64,000 nt of DNA from Alteriqipengyuania flavescens (GTDB lineage Bacteria; Pseudomonadota; Alphaproteobacteria; Sphingomonadales; Sphingomonadaceae), in the NCBI RefSeq assembly GCF_030406725.1, contig NZ_CP129107.1, forward strand, positions 1,054,001-1,118,000. Reading direction: 5' to 3'. Positions 44,801 to 53,369 of this stretch are shown here, piece by piece. Each line of letters begins with the position of its first letter. Position 1 is the stretch's first letter. The notes under the pieces were generated by a model that was not told where the DNA came from, did no database searches, and worked only from the letters and a program-made list of their open reading frames with translations. The translations under genes were made by a program, and so were the position numbers.

Positions 44801-46549
44801 ATGGAAATCGTGGATCGTGCCGAGCTTGCCGCGGTCGAGCAGGGTGGGCACTTCTTCCAGCACGCGGAAACCGAAGTTCTCGAGCGCGGGGACGGCGTCG
44901 GACAGCGGCAGGCTACCCGATTGCTGGTAGACCTTGAGGCGCAGCGACCCGTCGGCGTCGTCGTCCTTGCGATAGAGGCGGACGCCGCGATCGGGCGCGC
45001 CTTCGCTTCTGCCGTCGAGCGTGCGCAGTGCGGTGATGTCCCGCGCGGCTTCGGCCGCCGTGTTGCGCAGGCGGTAGCCTTGCGGGAAGCTTTCGGCGAA
45101 ACGCCCGGCGATGGCGGCGGCGCGGCCTGCTTCCTCGGTCTTGCCGAGCTCGCGCTCCACGGCCTCGCCCCAGCCGCGCAGCATCGCTTCCAGCTCTTCT
45201 TCCAGCTTTGCCGCATCGGGCACGCTGCCGCCTTCGCGGATGTCGAGGACGAAGCGCAGCGTCGCCAGCTGGCCGCCGTCCACTTCCAGGCTCCAGTCCA
45301 GCAGCTTGCCGTTTGCCGCCTCGCTGACCAGCGTCTGCGCCTGGTTGCGCACCGCCGTGCTGAGGAGGTCGCGCGGGAGCCAGACGAACACGAACAGGTG
45401 GCGCGCCAGCGGCGCTTCCACCAGCGCGAGGCGCGGGCGCGGGCGGTCGACCAGCCGCATCATCGTCGTCGCTACGCGCTCGACGTCCTTGTCGGTGAAC
45501 CCGATCACCAAATCGTGCGGCAAGGTGGTGAGCGAATGGACCAGCGACTTGCCGGCATGGCCCTGCGGGTCGAAGCCCAGCTTGCCCGCCAGCGCTTCCA
45601 GCTGCGCGCGCATGCGCGGGACGTTCTGCGGGCGGGTGGTGAGCGCGGCGCTGGTCCATACGCCGGCATGGATCGAAAGCGCGTTCACCGTCGTGCCGTC
45701 TTCCGCGAACAGCGGCACGATAAACAGGTCGAGCGGGACCGGGCGGTGCACGTTGCTGATCCGGTTGGCCTTGATCGCCAGCGGCGCGGCCTCGCACGCA
45801 TCGCGGTCGGCGAACCAGGCAAAGGCGCGCTCGATCGATTCGGGGGCCAGCAGCGGGCTCGCGCTGGCACGGCAGATGCCGAGCGGGGCCTTGGTCTCCC
45901 CGCCGCGCTGGTAGATGATGTGACCGAGCTGGGTCAGGTTGCCGTCGTCCAGCCAGCGCATCAGTTCCGCGCCTTCACCCTTGCAACCGTCGAGTGCGGC
46001 GGCATCGCGCTGCATCGCGGCGCGCAGCTTGGGCCAGTCTTTCACCGCCGCATGCACATCGTCGAGCGTTTCGGCCAGATGTTCGCACAGCGCGCGGCGC
46101 TGGCGGGCATCGGCGCGCGAACATTCGACATAAATCATCGATTCCGCAGCCGCGCCGTTGCCGTTCTCCCGCCGGTCGTAAGCGGAAATCCCGTCGATGG
46201 CGCCGCCTTCGTCACGCGACACGCGAACCACGGGATGGACCAGCCGGTCGATGGTCAATCCGTGTTCCGCGATGGCGGCCGCGACCGAATCGACCAGGAA
46301 AGGCATGTCGTCGTTGATGATAGCAATGCGCATGAAGCGCCGCTCTTCGGAAGCGGATTCCAGCGTGATGTTGTGCTTGCCCGGTTTGCGGCCGGCAGCC
46401 GCCGCCAGCAGGAAGGTGGCGGCATCCTTGCGCGCGGCAGGGGGGAAGGCCGGGTCGCCGAGAAGAAGCGAGGCGGAAATCTGCTTGCCGAGCGCATCGA
46501 CCAGCTTGCCGGGCACATCGTCCGTCCGCTTCGTCCGGCCTTTACCCAT
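41831..46549 (-). CDS. gdhB: NAD-specific glutamate dehydrogenase, large 180-kDa type
   Basis: A 1572-residue enzyme that oxidises glutamate to 2-oxoglutarate. Such GDH-180 proteins carry long N-terminal regulatory segments (here about 700 residues) before the catalytic core, which is seen as [24 protein letters not shown], the lysine loop VPTGAKGGF, and NAD-domain segments ([18 protein letters not shown]). The length and the catabolic type fit marine and soil alphaproteobacteria using amino acids as carbon source. Likely monocistronic: it converges on queG, and a 201-bp gap follows its start. Confidence 0.93.
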   Translation of the reverse strand: [1572 protein letters not shown]

Positions 46550-46750
46550 CTGCGCTGCTCCTCAAGAACCCTGGCGTGCCGGCGGGAAGCGGCACGATTG
46601 CCGCAACAAAATTGCCGCTGCCGGCAGCAATCGGCCCGCCCTTACCCCCGTGAGCCAGCGGCGGCAACAGGTGCAATTGCGATAATTCATTCGTATGCAC
46701 GAAAGGCCCGATGCCCTTACGGCATCCACGGCAAACGGGCGGCGGGGGGA

Positions 46751-47566
46751 CTAGCGGCTTTCGGGCGCGGGCAGCTGGTCGATATAGGCTTGCGCGCGTT
46801 CCGCCAGCGCGGATCCCGGCGCGACTTCGATGACCGAGGCGAAGCTGAGGCGTGCGGCCCCGTCGCGCCCGGCCAGCGCGGCGATGATGCCCGCTTCCAG
46901 CCCGACCTCGGGATCGCGCGGGCTCAGTGCGGCGGCGGTCTGGATGAAGCCCTGCGCTTCGGCCAGCCGCTCCTGGCTGCGGCTGAAGCGGGCGCTGATC
47001 AGCCAGGTGAGCGGATCCTGCGCGTTGTTGCCCCGGGCGCGGGCGAGGGCGGCATCCGCCTCTTCCACCCGGCCGAGCTGGACCAGCGGGCTCGCCGCAT
47101 CGCGGGCGATCGCCGCGGCAAGGACGGTGTCGCCGATTGCGATCGCATCGGCTTCCGCCGCCGTCGCCGCCTCGACCGCGCCTGCCATGTCGCCGGCGGC
47201 TTCCAGCGCGATGACCGCCATCGCGCCGTAGCGGGCGCGCGCCGCGCGCTGTTCGGCAGGCGTGATATCGCGCGCTTCGCCGAAAGCCTCGGCCGCGGCG
47301 GCGTGGCGGCCCATCCACATATAGGCAGTGCCCAGGCATTGCAGCGGCAGCGCGCGACCTGCGCCCGGCTCCTCGCTGGCCCAGCGGCTGGCCTCAGCAA
47401 TCGCGCTCGGCACGTCGTCGCGCAGCATGTTCATGCACGCGGTGAGGCGCGCTTCCTCGGTGGTCATCGGCGCGGCAGCGGGGCTTGTCTCGGCTGCATC
47501 GGTCGGCACGTCGGGCACCACCTGGGCAATCATGAGGGTGGACACGAGAAGGGCGGAAAAGGGCAT
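46751..47566 (-). CDS. Exported tetratricopeptide-repeat-like protein
   Basis: A 271-residue protein with a short signal-like N-terminus (MPFSALLVSTLMIAQ) and TPR-like helix pairs through the length (for example AAAAEAFGEARDITPAEQ, EEADAALARARGNNAQDP, EAQGFIQTAAALSPRDPE). The repeats suggest protein-protein contacts in the periplasm. Followed six bases before by the alpha/beta hydrolase gene on the same strand, so both are co-transcribed. Specific partner unknown. Confidence 0.75.
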   Translation of the reverse strand: MPFSALLVSTLMIAQVVPDVPTDAAETSPAAAPMTTEEARLTACMNMLRDDVPSAIAEASRWASEEPGAGRALPLQCLGTAYMWMGRHAAAAEAFGEARDITPAEQRAARARYGAMAVIALEAAGDMAGAVEAATAAEADAIAIGDTVLAAAIARDAASPLVQLGRVEEADAALARARGNNAQDPLTWLISARFSRSQERLAEAQGFIQTAAALSPRDPEVGLEAGIIAALAGRDGAARLSFASVIEVAPGSALAERAQAYIDQLPAPESR

Positions 47567-47572
47567 GCGTGG

Positions 47573-48313
47573 CTAAAGCTCCAGCAGGTCGTCTATGGCC
47601 GTTTGCAGCAGGGCGATATCCTGCGGGCGCGACAGGCGATGTTCGCCGTCCTTTACAAGCGAGACCTGCACCGCGCTTGAACGCAAGGCCGCGGCGAGGC
47701 GAAGCGAAATTTCCCATGGAACGTCGGCATCCTGCTGTCCGTGGATCAGGCGGACCGGCGCATCGATGGGGATCGTGCCGTCCAGCACCTTGTGCGCCTC
47801 GCCGTCCTGCCAGAACGCGGCATGGGTCGGGGTGTGCTCGGGGCCGTAGGGATTTTCCTCGAACACCGTCTCCCCGCTGCGCAAGCTGGCCTTTTGCGCC
47901 TCGTCGTAGCCCCAATCGGTGAAGTCGGGTGCGGCGGCGATGCCGACCATGCCCGCCAGCCGCTCTTTCAGCGCGAGGCCGACGAGCAGCATCAGCCACC
48001 CGCCCATGGAAGAGCCGACCACCAGCACGCGGTCCGCGCCGACATGGTCCAGTGCGGCAAGGACTTCGCCCCGCCATTTCGAAAGCGTGCCGTCGGCAAA
48101 GTCCCCGCTGCTTATCCCGCAGCCGCTGTAGTCGAGCAGCAGGCAGGCCTGCCCGCGCGCCTGCGCCCGGTCAAACACCGCGGTCGCCTTGCCGCCCGCC
48201 ATGTCGGACATGTAGCCCGGCAGGAAGACGATGGTGGGGCCGCTTCCGGCGGTGTGGCGAAAGGCGATGCGGCCGCCATCGGCCAGCTGGAGGAATTGCG
48301 TATCGGTCATCAC
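47573..48313 (-). CDS. Alpha/beta hydrolase, ABHD10/palmitoyl-thioesterase-like
   Basis: A 246-residue serine hydrolase: oxyanion region FLPGYMSDM, nucleophile elbow GSSMGG, an acid in HGQQDADVPW and catalytic His in GEHRLSRPQD. This spacing and the GYMSDMAGGKA segment match ABHD10-like thioesterases/esterases of alphaproteobacteria. Cytosolic. Transcribed divergently from phoD, upstream of the TPR gene. Confidence 0.85.
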   Translation of the reverse strand: MMTDTQFLQLADGGRIAFRHTAGSGPTIVFLPGYMSDMAGGKATAVFDRAQARGQACLLLDYSGCGISSGDFADGTLSKWRGEVLAALDHVGADRVLVVGSSMGGWLMLLVGLALKERLAGMVGIAAAPDFTDWGYDEAQKASLRSGETVFEENPYGPEHTPTHAAFWQDGEAHKVLDGTIPIDAPVRLIHGQQDADVPWEISLRLAAALRSSAVQVSLVKDGEHRLSRPQDIALLQTAIDDLLEL

Positions 48314-48359
48314 GCAAGGGCCCTACAGAAGCGACTTCACAATGTCATCGCGGGCGCGC

Positions 48360-50036
48360 ATGACTGCCGCCATGATATCTTCGACCAATGGTCCCACAGG
48401 CGGCCAGCCGCCGCTTTCCGCCCTCACCCGCCGCTCGCTGTTCGGGCTTGCCGGGGGCACGCTGGCAATCGCCGCCGCGCCGCTTTCCGCCCAGCTCGCC
48501 AGCGGCTTCACCCACGGCGTCGCCAGCGGGGAGCCGGGGGCGGACCGGGTGCTGCTGTGGACCCGCTTCGTGGCGGAGGCGGAGACGCGGCTGGCGATGG
48601 AAGTCAGCGACACGCTCGATTTCGCCCGCGCCCGCGCAGTGGGCGAAGCGGTGGCGAGCCCGGATCGCGACTGGTGCGCCAAGGCCTTTGCCGAAGGGCT
48701 GGAAGCGGGCCGGTGGTACTACTACCGCTTTGTCGCGCCCGACGGCCGGATGTCGGAGATCGGCCGCACGCGCACCTTGCCGACCGGGCCGACGGGGCGC
48801 TGGCGGATGGCGGTCTTCTCCTGCTCCAATATCGGCTTTGGCTGGTTCAACGCCTATGCCCACGCCGCCGCGGCGGACGATTTCGACTGCGCGGTGCACA
48901 CGGGCGACTATTTCTACGAATACGGCCGCGGCACCTATCCTTCCGCCGAGCAGGCGCTGGGCGGACGCGACATCACGCCGGCGGGGGAGACGGTCGCGCT
49001 GGCCGATTACCGCCTGCGGCACGCGGCCTACCGTTCCGACCCAGACCTGCGCCGCCTGCACCAGCTCTATCCGATGATTTCGGTCTGGGACGACCACGAA
49101 AGCGCGAACGACAGCTGGCGCGGCGGGGCGGAAAACCACCAGCCGGACACGGAAGGCGAGTGGGACGTGCGCAAGCGCGCGGCGATGCGCGCCTATCGCG
49201 AATGGCTGCCGGTATCGGACGATCCGTGGGCCAGCTACCAGGTCGGCGACCTTGCCACGCTCTATCGCCTCGAAACCCGGCTGGAAGCGCGTGCGAAGCC
49301 GCTCGACCTGGCGACCGTGCTCGCCGGCAAATCCTCGCCGGAGGATGTCGCAGGGGCGCTCGTCCGGTTCCGCGAGACCGATTACGCCGATCCGTCGCGC
49401 GAGCTTATGGGCGCCGCCCAGCAGGCGTGGCTGGCGCGCGGCATGCAGCAGTCGAAAGCCGCCGGCACGCGCTGGCAGGTGCTCGCGCAGCAGGTCATCA
49501 TGGGGCACCTGTCCGCCCCGCCCGACCTTCTGTCAGCCTATGCCGCGCTGCTGCCCAATGCCTACAAGGCGCGGGTGCAGGCGGGCGTCGCGGCGAGCCG
49601 GGCGGGCCTGCCGTTCAACATGGATGCCTGGGACGGCTATCCCGCCGCGCGCGAACGGCTGCTGAAAGCGGCGCTGGAGGCAGAGGCGGAGCTGGTTGTG
49701 CTGGCGGGCGATTCGCACAACGCCTGGGCGTTCGATCTCGACCTCGATGGTAGCCCCGCCGGGGTGGAGTTTGCGGGCCACTCGGTCACCTCGCCGGGGG
49801 CGGAAACCTACCTGCCCGGCCTGCCTGCCGACCAGTTCGCCCGCGCGGCTGTCGATCGCAACGACCAGCTCAAATGGGCCGACACGTCGCAGCGCGGCTA
49901 CATGGCGGTGGAGCTGACGCCGCAGCATGCCGCGTGCGAGTGGCGCTTCATGGACACGGTGCGCGAACGCTCCACGCAATTGGCCGGGACGCACCGCATG
50001 GTGGCCCCGGCCGGCGCGCGGCGGTTCGAGGCCTAA
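48360..50036 (+). CDS. phoD: PhoD-family alkaline phosphatase, Tat-exported
   Basis: A 558-residue phosphodiesterase/phosphomonoesterase. The N-terminus contains a twin-arginine signal TRRSLFGLAGGTLAIAAAPLSAQ. The PhoD domain shows WTRF, the SCSNI metal loop, HTGDYFYEYG, SVWDDHESANDSW and a VVLAGDSHNAWAFDL C-terminal metal site. The enzyme needs Fe/Ca and releases phosphate from organic sources outside the cell. Two ATGs four codons apart are possible starts. The 3' end overlaps the convergent regulator gene by its stop bases. Confidence 0.93.
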   Translation: MTAAMISSTNGPTGGQPPLSALTRRSLFGLAGGTLAIAAAPLSAQLASGFTHGVASGEPGADRVLLWTRFVAEAETRLAMEVSDTLDFARARAVGEAVASPDRDWCAKAFAEGLEAGRWYYYRFVAPDGRMSEIGRTRTLPTGPTGRWRMAVFSCSNIGFGWFNAYAHAAAADDFDCAVHTGDYFYEYGRGTYPSAEQALGGRDITPAGETVALADYRLRHAAYRSDPDLRRLHQLYPMISVWDDHESANDSWRGGAENHQPDTEGEWDVRKRAAMRAYREWLPVSDDPWASYQVGDLATLYRLETRLEARAKPLDLATVLAGKSSPEDVAGALVRFRETDYADPSRELMGAAQQAWLARGMQQSKAAGTRWQVLAQQVIMGHLSAPPDLLSAYAALLPNAYKARVQAGVAASRAGLPFNMDAWDGYPAARERLLKAALEAEAELVVLAGDSHNAWAFDLDLDGSPAGVEFAGHSVTSPGAETYLPGLPADQFARAAVDRNDQLKWADTSQRGYMAVELTPQHAACEWRFMDTVRERSTQLAGTHRMVAPAGARRFEA

Positions 50037-50224
50037 TCACGCAGGAATATGTCCTCTATCGCCATGTCGAACAGGTCGGCGATGCGGAAGGCGAGGGGCA
50101 GGGACGGGTCGTATTTCCCCGTCTCGATGGCGTTGACGGACTGGCGGCTGACCTCCAGCCGCTCGGCGAGGTCCTGCTGGCTCCAGTCGCGCTCGGCCCG
50201 GAGGACCTTGAGGCGGTTCTTCAC
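50033..50224 (-). CDS. Small XRE-family transcriptional regulator
   Basis: A 63-residue protein that is almost only a helix-turn-helix: MKNRLKVLRAERDWSQQDLAERLEVSRQSVNAIETGKYDPSLPLAFRIADLF (positions 1-52, key QQDLAERL and SRQSVNAIE). The start is GTG overlapping the stop of the membrane-protein gene as GTGA. Such mini-XRE regulators with membrane-protein partners often autoregulate. The stop shares bases with phoD on the opposite strand. Confidence 0.85.
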   Translation of the reverse strand: MKNRLKVLRAERDWSQQDLAERLEVSRQSVNAIETGKYDPSLPLAFRIADLFDMAIEDIFLRD

Positions 50225-50817
50225 GCGTCGTCTCCCGACCGGTCGCGCATCGTGAGCCACGCCTGGCCGAGACCCATGCCCATCGCCCAGATCGGCACCG
50301 CCCACCAGCCCGGAAAGTGCGGCACAAGCTCGAACGTTTCGAGGAAGCCCCAGAAGCTGCCGATGGCGAGGACCGCGCCGAGCCCGACAAGCGAAGCCAT
50401 CACGGCGCGATGGCGTAGATACTCGTCCTGCTCCTCCACGATGTAGCGGCCCATGACGAACAGCATGGCGAAGATCGGGATCACCGGCAGCATGGCAAGG
50501 AGCCAGGTCAGCCCGGTCGATGGATCGAGATTGCGCCAGACCCAGATCGCGATGCCGAGGCCGAGCATGTAGGCAAGCGAACTCGCGATAATGCCCTTGG
50601 TATATCGCAGCGCCGCCCTGTTGGCGTGCCCGCCCTTGTTCGAGGCGCGGGTCGCCTGGCGGAGCACCGCGAGCATGAAGCCGACCGGCACGATGGCGAG
50701 GATATAGGCCGTGGTCGCATTGATCGCGCCGCTCGACCGCAGGCCGAGAATGATCGCGGCCGTGGCCAGCATGAGGCCGCCGTAGAGCCCGCTGCGGTTC
50801 TGCACTAGGCCGCTCAT
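50221..50817 (-). CDS. Membrane protein of unknown function (198 aa)
   Basis: A 198-residue protein with about five or six TM helices (for example AYILAIVPVGFMLAVLR, LAYMLGLGIAIWVWR, LLAMLPVIPIFAMLFVMG) and a conserved-looking EEQDEYLRHRAVMASL loop. Not recognised as a named family. Coupled by ATGA to the small membrane protein upstream and by GTGA to the XRE regulator downstream. Confidence 0.7.
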   Translation of the reverse strand: MSGLVQNRSGLYGGLMLATAAIILGLRSSGAINATTAYILAIVPVGFMLAVLRQATRASNKGGHANRAALRYTKGIIASSLAYMLGLGIAIWVWRNLDPSTGLTWLLAMLPVIPIFAMLFVMGRYIVEEQDEYLRHRAVMASLVGLGAVLAIGSFWGFLETFELVPHFPGWWAVPIWAMGMGLGQAWLTMRDRSGDDA

Positions 50818-50996
50818 GCTGCGGTCCGCGCGGACTTGAGCCGGCACACCTCCTGCCGCGCCGTGGCGTACCCCATGACGAGCACGAGGATGAAGCCGGT
50901 GTAGGCGAGATCGTCGGTCAGCACGCCGATGTAGTTCATCAGGGCAACCATCAGGATGGCGATACCGATACCGAGCGAAGGCTTGTCGAATTTCAT
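50814..50996 (-). CDS. Small membrane protein, first gene of XRE operon (60 aa)
   Basis: A 60-residue protein with two TM segments (IGIAILMVALMNYIGVL and LAYTGFILVLVMGYA). It starts the three-gene operon small-TM/TM/XRE; its stop overlaps the next start (ATGA). The upstream promoter and TTGAC repeats make it a likely site of control by the XRE protein. Confidence 0.65.
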   Translation of the reverse strand: MKFDKPSLGIGIAILMVALMNYIGVLTDDLAYTGFILVLVMGYATARQEVCRLKSARTAA

Positions 50997-51026
50997 GTGT
51001 CAAACTCCCTTTAACTGATGTCAAGG

Positions 51027-51055
51027 AAACTAGACTTCCCATCCCGACAAGTCAA
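51027..51055 (-). promoter_or_regulatory. Promoter with repeated TTGAC motifs upstream of the XRE operon
   Basis: Minus-strand TTGACT (51050-51055) and TAGTTT (51027-51032) with a 17-base spacer form a plausible sigma-70 promoter 31 bp before the small-TM gene. The motif TTGAC occurs three times in the leader (51051-51055, 51020-51024, 50999-51003), a regular layout suited to a small dimeric regulator such as the operon's own XRE protein. Confidence 0.4.
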
Positions 51056-51109
51056 GCGTCATTTACAAAATGATTGCCGAGCTTGTCAGGAATGGCGGAT
51101 TTCCGCGGG

Positions 51110-51138
51110 TTGGCGGGGGGCGTCAGGGGCGCTATATC
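51110..51138 (+). promoter_or_regulatory. Promoter of the thr leader-thrS transcript
   Basis: TTGGCG (51110-51115) and TATATC (51133-51138) with exactly 17 bases between. The predicted transcript start is seven bases past the -10 box, at 51145, which is the A of the leader peptide ATG, so the leader mRNA would have no 5' untranslated region. Confidence 0.5.
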
Positions 51139-51144
51139 GCTCCC

Positions 51145-51216
51145 ATGCGGATCAAGATCCTGACCACGACCACTACCACCACCGGGCCTTGCCCTGGGCG
51201 TATGATCGCGGCCTGA
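51145..51216 (+). CDS. Threonine-rich leader peptide upstream of thrS (23 aa)
   Basis: A short ORF coding MRIKIL, seven Thr codons in a row, then [10 protein letters not shown] and a stop, lying 127 bp before thrS. A Thr run next to a threonyl-tRNA synthetase gene is the hallmark of ribosome-mediated attenuation, where stalling at Thr codons in low charged tRNA-Thr permits readthrough. Unlike enterobacterial thrL it precedes the synthetase, not the biosynthetic operon. No ribosome site is seen and the promoter suggests leaderless translation. A GC-rich hairpin lies downstream, before the thrS start, but lacks a T-tract. Confidence 0.75.
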   Translation: MRIKILTTTTTTTGPCPGRMIAA

Positions 51217-51229
51217 TTCGCCCGACCGT

Positions 51230-51249
51230 GCCGCCCGGGACCGGGTGGC
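51230..51249 (+). terminator. Attenuator-like hairpin between the Thr leader and thrS
   Basis: Arms GCCGCCCGG (51230-51238) and CCGGGTGGC (51241-51249) pair over nine positions with one G-U and a very short loop. The alternative pairing GGGCG (51196-51200) with CGCCC (51219-51223) lies just before it and could compete, as in an attenuator. It is followed by CGTCCTTCC rather than a clear T-run, so termination may be weak or need another factor. Folding was judged by eye. Confidence 0.35.
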
Positions 51250-51343
51250 GCGGCGTCCTTCCCGATCCCGACAGCAACAGACGCCTTCCAGCCCGCGCGC
51301 CGCTATGCCATGGCGTGTGCGCAATGCGATTGGACGAGAGAGA

Positions 51344-53356
51344 ATGACGGAATTGCTCAAGATCAGCCTGCCCGACGGATCGGTGCGCGAAGTGGAGCGC
51401 GGGGCGACCCCCGCCGACATCGCCGCCGCCATCGGCCCCGGTCTGGCCAAGGCAGCCATCGCCGCCCGCGTGGATGGCGAGCTGCGCGACATCAATCGCC
51501 CGTTCGAAGGCGATGCCGAGCTGGCTCTGGTGACTGCCCGTGACGAGGAGGATGCGCTAGAGCTCGCCCGCCACGATTTCGCGCATGTGCTGGCCGAAGC
51601 GGTCCAGTCGCTGTTCCCCGGCACGCAGATCACCTTCGGCCCGGCGACGGACGACGGCTTCTATTACGACGTGAAGGCACCCGAAGGGCGCGAGCCCTTC
51701 AGCATGGACGACCTCCCCGCGATCGAGGAGGAAATGCGCCGCATCATCAAGGCGGACAAGCCGCTCCGCCGCGAGGTCTGGAGCCGCGAGGACCTGATCG
51801 CGAAATGGGAAGCCGACGGCGAGACGTTCAAGGCCGAATGGGCCCGCGAATTGCCCGAAGGCGAGGAGCTGACGGTCTACCATTCGGGTGACGACTGGCT
51901 CGACATGTGCCGCGGGCCCCATCTTGCCAGCACCGGCAAGCTCGATCCCCAGGCGTTCAAGCTGATGCGCGTGGCCGGCGCCTACTGGCGCGGCGACCAG
52001 AACAATGCGCAGCTGACGCGCATCTATGGCACGGGCTGGCTCAACAAGAAGCAATTGAACGCGCACCTCGTGCGGCTGGAGGAGGCCGCCAAGCGCGACC
52101 ACCGCAAGCTCGGCCGCGAGATGGACCTGTTTCACTTGCAGGAAGAGGCGCACGGCAGCGTCTTCTGGCACCCCAAGGGCTATCGCATCTGGCGCGAGCT
52201 GGAGGCCTACATGCGCCGCAAGATGGACCGCGGCGGTTACCGCGAGATCAAGACGCCACAGCTGATGGACGTGCGCCAGTGGGAACAGTCCGGCCACTGG
52301 AGCAAATATGCGGAGAACATGTTTGCCGTGCCCGACATGGTGCCGGAGGTGGACGAGCTGGGAGACGGTCCGGCGAATCCGTCGGTGGCCAAGGACGCCG
52401 ACTGGATGGCGATCAAGCCGATGAATTGCCCGGCGCACGTGCTGGTCTTCAAGCAAGGCATCACCAGCTACCGCGACTTGCCGATCCGCCTCGGCGAAAT
52501 GGGCTGCTGCCACCGCAACGAACCGCACGGCGCGCTTCACGGGCTGATGCGCGTGCGCCAGTTCACGCAGGACGACGCGCATATCTTTTGCACGGAAGAC
52601 CAGGTGGTCGAGGAAGTGCGCAAGTTCTGCCAGCTGGCGGACGAGGTCTATCGCGACTTCGGCTTCAGCTACCACGTCAAGCTGGCCCTGCGGCCGGAAA
52701 AGCGCTTCGGCAGCGAGGCGGACTGGGACAAGGCGGAACAGGAACTGCGCGATGCCGTGGCCGAAGCGGGCATGGATAACGAGGAGTTCGGCTGGGAGGA
52801 GCTTCCGGGCGAAGGCGCGTTCTACGCGCCAAAGCTGGAATGGCACCTTACCGACGCGATCGGTCGCACCTGGCAGGTCGGCACGATCCAGGGCGACCGC
52901 GTCCTGCCCGAACGCCTCGATGCGAGCTACATCGGCGAGGATGGCGATAAGCACCGCCCGGTGATGCTCCACCGCGCGATCTTCGGAAGCTACGAACGCT
53001 TCATCGGCATCCTGATCGAGCATTTCGCCGGCAAGCTGCCCGTGTGGCTCGCCCCGGTGCAGGCGGTGGTGGCGACCATCGTGTCCGACGCCGACGACTA
53101 TGCAGGAGAGGTCGCCGCCAAGCTGGCCACAGCAGGAATCCGCGTCGAAAGCGACCTCAGGAACGAGAAGATCAACTACAAAGTGCGCGAACACTCGCTC
53201 GCCAAGGTCCCGCATTTGCTGGTGGTCGGCAAGCGCGAGGCGGAGGAAGGCACCGTCGCCGTCCGCACGCTGGGCGAACAGCACCAGAAGGTGATGACGC
53301 TGGACGAAGCGATCGCCATGCTGACCGCCGCCGCGACCCCGCCCGACCTCGCCTGA
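51344..53356 (+). CDS. thrS: Threonyl-tRNA synthetase
   Basis: A 670-residue class II synthetase that charges tRNA-Thr. Domains in order: N-terminal TGS-like domain ([20 protein letters not shown]), the editing domain with [11 protein letters not shown] and [19 protein letters not shown] (Cys of the zinc/editing site), catalytic core with [46 protein letters not shown], and the C-terminal anticodon-binding domain ([18 protein letters not shown], approximate). Start at MTELLK, the only good start after the leader. Preceded by the Thr leader peptide and hairpin, which suggests control by Thr-tRNA charging. Confidence 0.97.
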   Translation: MTELLKISLPDGSVREVERGATPADIAAAIGPGLAKAAIAARVDGELRDINRPFEGDAELALVTARDEEDALELARHDFAHVLAEAVQSLFPGTQITFGPATDDGFYYDVKAPEGREPFSMDDLPAIEEEMRRIIKADKPLRREVWSREDLIAKWEADGETFKAEWARELPEGEELTVYHSGDDWLDMCRGPHLASTGKLDPQAFKLMRVAGAYWRGDQNNAQLTRIYGTGWLNKKQLNAHLVRLEEAAKRDHRKLGREMDLFHLQEEAHGSVFWHPKGYRIWRELEAYMRRKMDRGGYREIKTPQLMDVRQWEQSGHWSKYAENMFAVPDMVPEVDELGDGPANPSVAKDADWMAIKPMNCPAHVLVFKQGITSYRDLPIRLGEMGCCHRNEPHGALHGLMRVRQFTQDDAHIFCTEDQVVEEVRKFCQLADEVYRDFGFSYHVKLALRPEKRFGSEADWDKAEQELRDAVAEAGMDNEEFGWEELPGEGAFYAPKLEWHLTDAIGRTWQVGTIQGDRVLPERLDASYIGEDGDKHRPVMLHRAIFGSYERFIGILIEHFAGKLPVWLAPVQAVVATIVSDADDYAGEVAAKLATAGIRVESDLRNEKINYKVREHSLAKVPHLLVVGKREAEEGTVAVRTLGEQHQKVMTLDEAIAMLTAAATPPDLA

Positions 53357-53369
53357 CTCGACCGGCCGG

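Noticed and set aside
42542-47680. 1712-codon plus-strand open frame
   Set aside because: It is antisense to NAD-glutamate dehydrogenase and the TPR gene, with low-complexity composition and no domain match.
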